DNA from: Manduca sexta
Taxonomy: Eukaryota; Arthropoda; Insecta; Lepidoptera; Sphingidae
Direction of reading: 5' to 3'
Length of the DNA: 64,000 bases
Assembly: GCF_014839805.1 (NCBI RefSeq)
Contig: NC_051138.1
Span: forward strand, 15,714,020 to 15,778,019
In this document: piece by piece, positions 1 to 12,600 of the stretch
Layout of the letters: the number at the start of each line of letters is the position of its first letter
Numbering within the stretch: position 1 is the first letter of the stretch
Made by a program: the position numbers and the translations under genes
Notes under the pieces: generated by a model
Database searches by the model: none
What the model was told of the DNA's origin: nothing
The model's input: only the letters and a program-made list of their open reading frames with translations

Positions 1-358
1 TACCTTACATACGCAGGTCGTGGAGGCTGATGTTCATCAACAAGATAGTACTTTAAGACTATTTTCTTATAGAAAAGCAAGCCGCTCGTCCGAAACAAAC
101 CGCATAGAACTCGTAATTACAAAGTATTGAGTGGCATTTTTTTTAACAAAATGAGAGACGACCAAGCCTGATGATAACCGTTATGACTAAAACTTACAAT
201 TTTGAATTTTAAAGCATTGTGTAGTACTCCGTCTGCATGAAAACGTTTTTTCGGAATAAATATTTTTCCGAGATAAAAATAGACTAAAGCACTCAGAAAT
301 ATCAAACGCGATTTAAAAGTTCCTAGGACATTAGCGCATTTAAACAAACTTTTTATAT

Positions 359-400
359 TTTTATATATTAAAGTTTTATATATTAAAGTTTTATATATTA
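359..400. repeat. Short AT-rich tandem repeat, 15-bp unit, about 2.8 copies
   Basis: The unit AAGTTTTATATATTA occurs exactly at 371-385 and 386-400, preceded by a partial copy at 359-370. It is a simple minisatellite with no visible coding role. Confidence 0.8.
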
Positions 401-2574
401 GTATACACTTCAATAACGACCGGCTGTTCAGTCCACAATGTCATTAAATCTGAATAAAACAGTGCCTATACAAAGTTGTTTGACATACGACATTGTACCG
501 GTAATTTATCCAGACGGACTCACGTATGAGAAATAAATCTACTATTTACTGACCACGTCATGGCGTCAATTTTCCCCTTACCTAACATTAAAATGTAGGG
601 CAATCATTTTGTATGTTTACCCATATGTTCATTATAAAAACTTGTGTTAAAATATTCTGACGCTAAGAGTTAGTCTATAGAGAACATATTACATACGATA
701 TCATACTCTGATCCGAGCCCCATCTGATCCAACAGTAACAAATGTTCTATTTTAAGACAGTTTACCCAAAAGTATATGTATAGTATATTTACGCTGAGCC
801 CTTTTACTATGAGTAAACCCACGTCGTCTCTGCCCAATGTATGTAGGGCGTTATCTTTTGAACCGTAATAAGTAGCACTGTAAAGTTAATAAATACGTGT
901 TATTCGGCCTATTTAGATATAAAAGGTAGGCAAAGAGATATATATAACCGTAGAACTAAATAAAAAAAATTATTTCAGTTCAAAGATAGCAGTGGCAATG
1001 AATCCATATGTTATTAATCACCATACCATTATCAATCATTTAATCTAAGAACGATTTGCAGTCCGCATTTATGCACATTAGTACTTATATGTCGTGGCGG
1101 TTTACCTTTGCGATAGGTAAACTTCGCCACTGAAAGATAATAAGAAAGCTATGTATAATAAAGAACATAATGCATGGTACGCAGGTCTCAGTGCACTGCA
1201 TACGATTACAGGATGCAAAATCTGACTTTTTCCCATAACTTTACCTAACCTTTATAAGGCAATTAATCATTTGACAGAATTGAAATAATATGCTTTTATG
1301 TGAGCCCTAGAAAAAAATACTTCCACAATAAAATTATTGTAGTATCTGAACCAGGGAATTTTTCACAGTAAATATTGGCACACACTCTAACACAAGCTCT
1401 AAGCTACTAGTTATTTAACAGTGACCTATTTCTGAGATCACATAATAGTCACGAACGAACCGCATAAAACGAAACAAATGACAAATAGCATAATATATTC
1501 GAATGTGGAACTAATATTTTAATATATGTAAAAAAATCGCGTCAGCTGTTTATGAAATAAATATCGTGATGAATTTTTGCCTTTAACATAATATATTTTA
1601 ATCTGTACCTATATTGCTATAAAACTTTATGTTATTTGTGACTTGTTAAATAGTGTAATTTTATCAAGAAGAGCATATCTTTTATTTGCAAGGAGGCTAA
1701 TAAATTCTTAAATCAAATTAAATTGTTTTGGGAATAAAATAAAGGTTACGTAATACTAAAATAAACCGAAATATTAACATATTTGAACATATATGTATAT
1801 ATATAATATTTCAAAATTATTTATCACCAGAGAACCGGAGAAGGAAAATTTTGCAAATACACGTAACCAATTATATTCCTTACACAAACATTTAAATTAT
1901 AATAGTTTAGTAAACATCCTTAGGATGTCCTTCATTCGCCTTTTTAAGATGAGTAATAATTTTGAATTCAAAAATAATAATCCTTTAAATAATGGAATAA
2001 ATCCTTATTAATTACAAAATGCAAATATTATAAAAATTCATAAAAATAACCAGTAATTTCTCTCAAATATTAAAATAACAAACAAATGACCCGACTTACT
2101 GTAAACAAAAAATAAACACAACACAAACAATAACGATCACTTGGAGCAACATTCCACTTGCACTCGCGTTTCGCAATTCGTTCGTTCGCTGACACGATCG
2201 TACAGCACTGCGCCCTAGTGAGTGCAGCCAAAAACGATATTAGATCGCACCTTGGTGACATCACTGCTATGGCTCTACAATGCCAAGGTTATGGACTATT
2301 CGGGGTGATTACAACATTATGACGTCACTGTTCATGTCAATTCTAGTTTTGTTTACTTATGCCGTATCGTCATTCGCGTAATTGTCTTTGGTGGAGTTTT
2401 ATGTCTGATTTAGTGATGACTCGGGCGTTCATGATTTTATTCAATAAAAATTGTGGTGATCTCATTTTTTATACTGTCGTGTTGAAATCATATCCGGCGA
2501 TTTTACCCGAGCCTTATTTCCTTTCCTTTAAGCTTGACAAGAAACCGAGTCACTCCAAAATTTGCCTGAGGAAA

Positions 2575-2930
2575 ATCCTTGAGTTTTGGCCATACGCCCG
2601 CAAGTCAGGTGATAACCTTCAAAAATTGATAATAACTGGACGAATGGAGGGCAAGAGATCGAGAGGCAGGAATCCAATGCGCTGGACCGATCAGGTCCGC
2701 ATCACACTCAACATGAATGTGGTCGAAGCGGTTCGTGTCGCCAAACACCGAACCAGATGGCACACCTTCGTGCGCGGAGAACTGGTTCCTTGATGACTCA
2801 CGACCTCCAGCATTGGGGAATCGATGCAAGAAGGAGGATTTCCTTCCCTCCGTTAACCTGCCTAGCCTTATTAAGAAGAGTTGAAAAATTTGCAAATCGA
2901 GAATTCTAATTACAATACCGGACATACAAA
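2575..2930 (+). mobile_element. RTE-like non-LTR retrotransposon, 3' end of the reverse-transcriptase ORF
   Basis: The plus-strand frame through 2575-2793 reads F-W-P-Y-A-R-K-S-G-D-N-L-Q-K-L-I-I, then G-R-M-E-G-K-R-S-R-G-R-N-P-M-R-W-T-D-Q, then R-T-R-W-H-T-F-V-R. This is the hallmark C-terminal tail of RTE-type endonuclease/reverse-transcriptase proteins common in Lepidoptera (G-x-x-E-G-x-R-x-R-G-R-x-P-x-R-W-x-D). The frame drifts after W-H-T-F-V-R, where family members usually continue, which indicates a decayed copy. The RT and endonuclease domains are absent, so it is a 5'-truncated dead fragment. The clade assignment is from memory. Confidence 0.75.
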
Positions 2931-3039
2931 GCAGTCAGTTCCTAAACGTGACTCAACAGGATGAGCTGTTACAATGAATTCAATTAGAATGTCTATTGTC
3001 AATTGTTATCGTTTTGTTAATAGCGACATGACTACAGCC

Positions 3040-3260
3040 TATTGTGCGACGCACTATGGCTTCATATCCCAATGGGCGTACCTTACAGAGGATTAAAAGC
3101 TTAGAATCGCTTCATTAGTAGTTTAGATAGATTATGAATCGGGGGTTCCTCGGTTCGATTTCCAGATAGGGCAAGTTTGTGTGAGTTTTCTGACATCATT
3201 AGTCCGGGATTTCATTTCAGAGATATACGAAGAAGGGAAACGGATTTCTGAAAAATATAA
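3040..3260 (+). repeat. Degraded tRNA-derived SINE-like sequence
   Basis: The segment CGGTTCGATTTCC near 3152-3165 resembles a tRNA B box (GGTTCGANTCC). It is followed by a GGGCAAG-type stretch seen in lepidopteran SINEs. I cannot assign a clear A box or ends. Confidence 0.35.
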
Positions 3261-3500
3261 GTATTCGCAAGCTTAAATCCATACCAGTATTTACAACTAC
3301 GTTTTAAAAACTTCACCGACGTTTAACATCAACACCACAGTATAAATAAAATACATCACCATGATATAATTTTCAAACATTCCGCGGCGCAGTTTCAGTA
3401 CATTAAACTCCACCATTAACTTGCGTTGATAATAAACCCGCTGCGACTACCGCACCGCCGGCTAATTGGCGCCGTTTATGATATATACAGTGAGACTCAC

Positions 3501-3611
3501 CTTCAGCCCCTGCTCCATCGCGTCCAGGCTCTCATCGGGCAGGTCCGACAGCCGCGTCTGTACATCCCTGATCTCCCCTAGGAGTGTCTCTAGATCATTA
3601 GACAACTCATC
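3501..3611 (-). CDS. Msp300: Msp300 exon after the giant exon: start of a C-terminal spectrin repeat
   Basis: This 111-nt (37-codon) exon reads D-E-L-S-N-D-L-E-T-L-L-G-E-I-R-D and ends E-Q-G-L-K, an amphipathic helix typical of a spectrin repeat. The acceptor is TGTGTCCCCAG and the donor GTGAGT. Both ends are phase 0. It can therefore join in frame either to the giant exon (5193) or, if that is skipped, directly to the exon ending at 16993. The remaining repeats and the membrane anchor must lie left of the window. Confidence 0.8.
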
Positions 3612-6600
3612 CTGGGGACACACACTTTTATTATAATCAATGTCAGTCATTCACGCACTACCAACAGATTTGCACGGGTACCGTAATTTTTCAATACTTT
3701 CTATTCCCGGACGTATAAATCAAGTATAAATACCTACGTAATCTGGATATGTTTGGAACGGTTCCAAAACGTGAAACTGTGAGTTTCCGAGCTCAAGGAT
3801 GCGAACTGTTCAACAATATTTGTTTAATTCACAGTTACATCCAGTGTTCAACTTCATAAATATTGCGTTTCAAATATAAATTGTTTAAAAATAAAACATC
3901 AACGATCGTTCATTGTCTTTTATAAAACAGACGTAAATTTAACGTACTATTGTTTGGAATTTTTTAAATATTCGAAAAGATAAATGGTCCCCGGGACAAA
4001 TGTGTTGGCATCACGTCTTCAAGGACAAAGGTAAAAACAGCAGTCCACGCGCATTCTCTATGGACTAAGTTAGAACCACGGAATACAACATCAAAACAAA
4101 CATTAGTTCATAACATTTGGCATGACATGCGAAAAATTGAAAATCGTAAAAAACGGGACGTCATTCAGTATTTTTGGGCTTCAAAATGCAGTCAGTGTAG
4201 CAAAACTAGTGTTCCGTACCATTAACATTATATTTCTCGAAATTTTCATGGTCTGAAAGTATGTGATTGGTTTGACAGGCATAACTAAGATAAATAAAAT
4301 AAATTTAGAGCTCGAATTTTGAAATATACATAATAATCCGAAAAGTTAACCGAGACGTATTATTTCTTTAGACTGTAGAATACACTTCTACGTAAATAAC
4401 TTATACCCCTCAAACCGACATAAGTTGTTAGTTTTTGTAAATTGCGTGTACGAAAGCGTGTGGAAGACACGACGCAGGCACAATATCCGGTGGTACGAAA
4501 CACTTTAAAATCAAAGTTGGAAATTGCAAAAACAAAAACATGGATGATTCTACAATCCAAAAAGATGGATCACATTTTTTTTCTAGGGGATCAATCTACA
4601 CGATATTAAGCAAAATGACTGACCTGAATGTATATTGATTTTGAAATTCTTTGACTACAAAAGTTACGATGGGCCTTCTTTATTTACTTTGACCGCACAT
4701 CTTTCTCAAAAGCCCAAAAAACTCAAATCTAGAAAGTTTAGAAAAGCGACATCAACGTCGATCGTCTCGTAGCTGCCAAATTTTGATATACACTGGGGCT
4801 AATATTATATTGTCTCGACGTTGACAAAATAAAACAATATATACATATACAAACACTTGATTTATTATAATCAAAAAACGTACTTTGACAAACGACTAGA
4901 ATAGTTTCAATGACTAGACACGACTAGAGTTCACACAATATTAACTTAAGTAAAAAAATGTAATCTACTGCGATTACATATCGATGCACATCTACTGCGT
5001 ACTGTTCTACGTTACTCTATAAGATACAGTGCATGCCAATACTTGGCACTACAAGACGAACGGCTCTCTGTTTGCTATACAATTCACGATACACAGCTTG
5101 GTAATTTGTGAAATTAAAAATTTAGTAATAATATCATGCCAAACATAAAATATAATGTGGAAAATTGTACAATACGACTGGACGTCAGTCACCTTGGTTG
5201 TCCTCCGGGATGCGTCTCCTTCCGTCGGCTCCTGTGGGGGTGAGGATGGGGCAACTGGTTCTGGAGGTGAGGTTGTTAGTATATCCTCCCTAGACGCAGC
5301 GGGCGCGGCGTCGACGAGCGCCTCCGCACTCAGGTACGAACTCTTGTCTTTCCAGCTACATATCCCGCCGGGAAGGTCCATGGATATGTAGCTAGAATCG
5401 AACGGGGAACCGCAGGGGTCTTTCGGCTCCTCCCCTTCGGAAGAGTGGCCCGAACTACCGCCAGGGTCCTTATCCTTATCGTGGCGATCAGTTACATCGA
5501 CTTGTGACTCGACGGCGGCCGTCGGTTTTGGTTTGTTGGCCATCATAAGGAAGTACCGACACTCCGCGTCGTGGTACAGGTGTTTGTCAGGCCAAAACGA
5601 ATGATCCTTTATAATGTTTTGCTCAACGCTAATATCCTCATTTAGAGCGGGTTCAGATTCGCGAGATTCAGCCTTAGGTGTAACTACATTGGGAGTGATT
5701 TCGATTGTTTGTTTGATTAGCAATGACTCCGCGTCATCAGCTACGTGTTTGTCAGTCCAGAAATTGTCCGCTTTGAGATTATGCAAGTTGTTAGTAACTA
5801 CCGGTTCAATGTTAGTAGGTAATGTATCAGACATTGAATGTGTTTCTTTGGCCAGTTCAGGTTTAGTAATCTCAGTGGGAGAGTCTTTAAAGATGTTTTC
5901 GTCTAACGCTTGAGAGAGTGTAGTATTTTCTGGTGCAATTTTAGGCTCTTCTTTTTGCTCTGTAGGTGATTCGGTTAGTGAATTGGGTGGTGTTTGAGGT
6001 GCAATTGTTTTACTTGTAATTTCTGTGACTTTGGTAATTGAAGTTAATTTGTCATTATGTGTAGAGCCCGTGGTAGCACCTAAGATAATTTGCTTATCTT
6101 TATGTAATTCCACTTGTGTAGCTTCCTCTAGAAGCTTTTCGCCCTTGTGAACGACGGTAGTATCTGCGAGTTCTAATTTAATATTTTCATCAGATTCCCT
6201 TGGAGTTATAATGTCTTCCTCTTGAGTAACTGACAATGTTTGCTCTAAAGAATGAGTATCAGTAATAGACATGGGTTCAGTGTCATCGAGCACGGAGTCA
6301 ATCATGCTCAAACTTATATGCTTCTCATCAATATCTTCGTCTAATTTAGTTTTTCCTTCCTCTTCATCTTGCTTTGTTTCAATCAACAAATCATCAGGTT
6401 CAGGAGTAGCTAGCGATGGAGTCATGTTATTGAGCAACTCATCGTATTGGTATTCAATGGAATTTTGTGTGTCCGTTAGTTCTTTCGGTGATTCGTCACT
6501 AATTCCTGAAGAGTCATTTTCAGGTAACAACATTTCCTCAATTTCTCGTTGCAAATCAGCCATTTTGTTTTCAAGCGACTGCTCTTCAGAAACAATATCT

Positions 6601-9600
6601 TCTTGTACAGAAATTTCTCTTTGAGGTTCATTTTCTTTAATTTCCTCTTCAATAAACTTATCCGTTATTGTTGTTGTTGTTGTTGTCTCTGTACAAGGTT
6701 GTACTAGCACATCAGTAGTGAAAATGTTTTGTGTTGTGTCTTCTTTCAATGGTTGTTGCACTTCAACGCTGATCACTTCTGACAAGTTTTCTAAAGCAGT
6801 CAATCCACTAGGATCTATTCTCCAATACTGTGCTTCTGAAAATACTCTATCTTTGACTGGAGTCTCAATAGATTCTGGAGTTGAAATAGGCGTATCTACC
6901 ACATTCTGCAGTTGCTTGAATGGTTTCGGTACCGAAATTTCAACAGAATCTGGGGTTGAAGTTGGTGTTTCTAATAATTTTTCACACTCAAGTGGTATTT
7001 CTCTATCTTCTGGGATTGAAATAGATGTTTCCCTTTCCACTTGTTTTGTTTTATTCTCGTCTGATGCCTCAACGTTCTCTGTCATTGTAATAGAAATATT
7101 TACTTGCTCTTGTTTGACCAATTTTAGTTTTGGCGAAGCCTCTTGTTCTGATGATGTAACTTCAACTGGAGAACCTGTATCGCTTGCAGCAGGTAGGAAT
7201 TCAGACTTTTTGTCTTTCTTTTTCTTCTTACTCTTTTTCTTTATCTCAGGTACCGGTACAACCTCTCCTGGTTTGGTCTCTTCCTCAACTTGTAAATTGT
7301 CCGCTTTAGAAACTTCGTCAATGGCTTTAATAGCAGTATCCTTTGATTTTGAGGAACGTTTCTTTTTGTCTTTCTTTGGTGGATGCTTATCTTCATCAGA
7401 CGTGCTGGGTGCTAAATCAGTTTCTTTAGGTTTAATTTCTTTGTCTCTCGATTTTGATGAACGACTCTTTCTACCCTTCTTGACGGGTTTTTTCTCATCA
7501 TCCGATGGAGTACTGGGTACTGATTCATGATCAGGTTTAAGTGTACTAGTGAGAGCCTCAAATCTATTTTCTGACTTTTCCCTGTTCTCACGTTGTTGGG
7601 CTACATATGATGTTGAACGTGAGCGATTATCTCTTGACCTCGATCTAGATCTTCTACTTCTATCTACTGTAATAAAGCCTTCGGCATCAACGTCCAAGGT
7701 TGGCTTTTGAGACTCTATATCAGATTCATCTACTAAAATTATTGGTGGTTTAACAGGCGCATTAGGAGTTTCAATAACCGGCAATTCCGCTTTTTGTTTC
7801 CGCTCTGGTGAAGGTCGATTAGCTGCCACAATTTTAGCCCAAGAACCTAAAGTATTTTCAATTTCTTGTACAGTCTCTTCTGCTAATTCTTTTACTGTCG
7901 CTTCTGGCACAATTGTAAAATCTTCTTTGATGACAGGAGCAGTTTCTGGATGTTCTTGAATAAGCTCTTGAACTTTCTCTGTGGGTTTTTGTAACTCTTT
8001 TTCTTTAACTACTTTGTCTTTTGTTTCCAGTTGTGCTAAGCCTTCGGCTACCACATCAGCGTACGATTTACCTTCTTCAGCTGCCTTAGCCCATACGTTT
8101 ATTGGTTCTTGGATTGCAGAATGAGATTCAAGAGATTGTGGTAATGGTCTTGATTCAGATGTAGCGATATTATTGTCTTTCTTATCTTCTTTCTTCTTCT
8201 TTTTCTTATTTTTCTTTGATTTTGTTTCAACTTGTTCCTCTACCGGACGATCCTCTAAGATTTTTGGTTCTAGGTCTGGTTGACCTGTTATTGTCAACTC
8301 TTCATCCTTTGGTTCAGGTTTTTCCTTTTTAGATTGTAATACAGAGGAATATGAGATTTGTGATAATGCTGTTGATGTTTCCGTATTTTCAGGTGTAGTT
8401 TTTATGACTTCTTCAGATACTTTAGGCTCAATTTTGATAATTCCTTTAGCAGCTCCAGCTAAATTACTTTCAGTATTGGTAACTGTCTGATACATATAGG
8501 ATGGTGTGAATTCAGGTGCATCAGCTGATAAATTAGAATATATTACAGTGTTTGAATAAGAAGGTTTAAATTCAGGAATGGAATCTATTTCGGGAAGAAG
8601 GTCATGCAAGCTATGTATAGGAGATTTTTCAACACGAGGATTAGAGGGTTCAGATTTGGACTGATCTGCGACATCGTCAGGTGTAGAGGTATCCTCAATT
8701 AGTTGAGTATTAGATTTGTTTAGGGGTACATTTTGATCCGTACTTTGAAGTATGTTTTCTAGCGTATCAATATCTTGGGGTACAGGCGCTTTAAGGATTT
8801 CACTGGATGCCGGCTCAGATTGACGCGAGATTGAATCAGTTTTTTCAGATTTAATAAACTCCGCCGAGATAGTGTCGGGTTGGGCAACCGCGTCTCCAGG
8901 TGTGTCAGCTGTTGTGTGGACAATATCCAATTTATTCTGCTCTGTTACTTGCGAATCCTCTTGTGGCAATTCTTCTCCAAATTCGATATTTATAACATTT
9001 TCAGGTATCGATGTAGATTCAATGGGTTCTGGTTCCAATATCTCAAACTGTGTAGCAATTTCCTTGTCTTTTATTGATTTTTCAATTTCTTTTATATCAC
9101 CGAATACCAGAGGGACAAGTGATTCGTCGGCTTCATCAATATATTCACTTATATTCTTTGTTGTCGTAAGACCATCAATAGTTTCTGATGAGGTAGATTT
9201 AATATCCGTAATTTTTTCTTGCTTATCTTTTTCTGAACTAATTTCAGCCTGACTAATATCTTCTTGTACCATTTCGTCTATCCTCGGTGCATCTTTTATT
9301 ATTACAGTGTCAAAATATTTTTCATCAGATTTCTCTACTAAATGAATATCACTAGCATCTTTAATATCAACCATTTCAAAAGATCCGTCGTCTATTGGCT
9401 CATTATGTGGTTCCATGACTTCTTCCTTTGATAATTCAGGTTCAGGAGTGTCGAATGATGCAAGAACTTGGTCGTCTGTTTCTTTAATATCGCTTTCAAC
9501 CATAGATTGTAATAATTCTTCAGTGTCAACTATTTCGAATGATTCTTCGACGTTAGTTATAGATATTTGCGTTGACTCTAAAGGCTGAATATCACCGGGG

Positions 9601-12600
9601 ATATCGATCATACTAGAATCTTCCTTAATTTTATCAAGCTTATCCACTTGAGTATCAAGTTTAGGTGTTGTAACTTCTTTATCTTTGGCGTACACAACCG
9701 AAACAGGCGTATTAGTGAGATCATCCACTTCAAAGGAAAACTCGATCTTCTCAGATTTAGCGCTCGATGCGGTATCAGAGACTGATAAAGGTTTTAAAGT
9801 AGTTTGCATGCCTTTCTCAGTGTCACTTACTTGTTCTTGTTTTACAACAGAACTTTCACTCTTCAAAAGATCCATGGTATGTTCTACAATAGTTTTATCT
9901 TCTACCTGTTTAACAGTAGCTTTAAGTACGACATCTGTAGGATCTTCGAGAGGTTTTTGAGAATAGATATCCTCGGCCTTAGTTTCGATGTCAATGTGTG
10001 GGACAATGTTTTCATTTTTTGCTTTCGCAGTGTTAATGGAAGCAAGCTTACATTCAGCATCTCTTAATTCGTAGTAATTATGACGAACAGGTTCATAAAT
10101 AGGTAACTGCGCAAGGTCTTGTGAAATTGTTGGTGTTGATTCTTTTTTGATGTCTTTAAGGGACTGCTTTTCGTTGACATCATCAGATACAACTATTTCT
10201 TTTTGTATGTTAGACGTTTGTTGCGTTTCCGTTATTTGGGTAGGCTGCACAGGTAATGTCGCCGATGCAGTATCTACTGTAATAGTGATATTATCCTCCT
10301 GAAGAACTGGTGTCAAATTCGCTAATAGAGATTCAGCATTACTCAACTCTTGATAATTGAATCTTGGTACTTCGTAAATGTTATAGCTAGATTGTTGTAC
10401 TTCAGGTTGTTCTATTTCAGTTGGTATGGTTTCAGCAACTAATTGTTGTTGCAAATCACCGTTGGAAAGGGATAAGTTATCATGTTTATAAATATCGTTG
10501 TGGGATGGTTCTTGTATATCTGATACTTCTTCCGTTACATTCAGGGCAATTTCTTCGCCCAATGGGGCGGCACAAGTTTCATATTCTTTTTCTTTAACAG
10601 GGGAAGGTTCTTTACTCGCTTCCCTAGATTTTGTTAATATAGATGCTTGTAAAACTTCTGCCTCTTTTATTTCATAATAACTAATACTTGGCACTTCGTA
10701 TATCTGTTCTTTCTTTTCGTCTGTTGATATTAGTTCTGGTTTAGATGTGAACTTCAGCAAGCTATCACTCTCCTTTTCGTCTTTTATATCTTCTACAATA
10801 CTAGATTCTCTTTTAGAAGCGAGGAGTGATTCCGCGTCTGATATAACTTGGTAATTTTGTCTGGGCGCTTCGAATTCCATAGATTTATTGTCATCAATAA
10901 TCTTTATTTTCGCTCCTGGTAAAACGTTTGCTTCTATTAGTGATTCTGCTGTTGTAATTTCTTGTTCAGAGACAACGAGACAGCTTCCGACTTCCGAATT
11001 CTCTTGATAGTTTTGTTTTGGCACATCAGTTACTAAGTTATCTACTACGGAATTATCACAAATAATCTGCTTTGGTTCCTGGTTAATGACGTCATTAACG
11101 TTAGCTACTACTTCATTATTATCTTCGACAGGTAACTCATGTACTGTGGTTACAGTTATTTCCTCTGACGTCGCAGTGTTAACTACGACATCTTGAGTTA
11201 TTAATTCAACGACAGGTTTAGTATCTGGTATTGTGATTGCAGCAGGTTCGCCGATTTCAGGAAGGTTATGTTCTTGATTATCAATTATCTTTATTAGTGC
11301 GAGACGTTTCTCCGCGTCCACCAATTCGTGATAGCTTTGTCTAGGAGTTTCATGGCGTAACATCTCGGTGCCGATGTTGTGCCATTTCGGTGAAACATCT
11401 TGCGAGTCTGTTGCCGTAAGTAATATTTCAGACTCACTATATTTATTTTCATCTTTTATTTCTGGTATAGATGCATCTGTTTTTTCAGTCACATCCAACG
11501 GAGCTGCCACAGGCACATCTTCTGTCACATATGGTGCAGAATCAGTCTCATCAACGGGATTATATGCCGAAGTTTCACTTTGCAATAAATCAATTGTGTG
11601 TTCAATAACAGTTTTATCGGATTTATCTGTTTGAGACATCATTTCAAAAAGTTTATCTTCCATCGTTTGGACTGTTTTACGCTCATCTTGTTTTAACAAC
11701 GATTTTACTAATTCTATATTTTTTTCATGTTTTTCAGATACTTGAGATGCTAAGATTAATTCCGCATTTTGAATATTTTGATAATTGATAGTAGGCGCTT
11801 CTTCTTTAGGAGGAGAGTGACTTGTTGTATCTAGTTCAGGTACGAGATCAATTTTAATGATTTGTTCATCCTGTGGTTTTGATTCCGAAGGAATTATTTG
11901 AGTACATTGTACTTCTTCTGTTGTATCTTTAACGTCGGTTTGAATATTTTTGGATACAGAGTCTTCACGCTTACTTTGCATAAAACGGTAATAGTCATAA
12001 TCTAACTGGTATGTGTCAAGATCCACAGAATAAGTTTTGACATCATTTATAAGTTCTTGGTAAGGTACATTTGTTTGCTTTTCGCGCTTCTTTTCATATA
12101 TTTTGTGACGGTCTTGTACAGATCCGAATATTGCTTCTTCCATAATATCGGAAAAGTCTTCTTCAGTAATAGGTGCAGCTTCTTGTAATGTATCGGATTT
12201 CTTCTCCGTAGACTCCGTTAATATGGTACTAGTCTCACAAGAATCTAATTCTTTTATTTCGTCTACCTGTCTCATGTCTTCAGTCAACATTACAGGTCCT
12301 TTGTCAGAGCTTACTGCGGTTGGCATTATTTCAGATACTACAATCTCAAATTCAACTTTTTCTTTCATAAGGGTATCTGCGTGTTTTTCTTCAGTCATTA
12401 AATTTTCAATTAAGTGATCTTTAATTTCTTCTGTAACGTTTATCAAATTTTCTTTATCGTCACTTGAGTGCACTACTTCGTCATCTACGATGTCGTGCCT
12501 GTGAATGGTTTCAGCTTCTTTAACCAATTGTTGTTCAGCAGGCGTTTTTGCTACATCTAATTCCTTAACAGAATCAGCTGAATCAATTTCAATAACACTA

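Larger units (their letters stand above)
1..3500. other. Intronic or gene-flanking DNA with no convincing gene
   Basis: AT-rich sequence downstream (in gene sense) of the last visible exon. A donor directly follows that exon, so this is probably intron of the same gene. It holds a short tandem repeat near 359-400, a CpG-richer patch at about 2130-2340, a non-LTR retrotransposon tail at 2575-2930 and a degraded SINE-like stretch near 3040-3260. The open frames here are short, with no domain and no splice partner. Confidence 0.6.

Noticed and set aside
2359..2793. 144-codon plus-strand frame as a host gene
   Set aside because: Its C-terminal half is a recognisable retrotransposon tail; the first half has no support.
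6718..7530. 270-codon open frame on the plus strand
   Set aside because: Antisense shadow of the giant exon. Its Ser/Phe-rich translation is the complement of Glu/Lys/Thr codons. It has no start context or domain.
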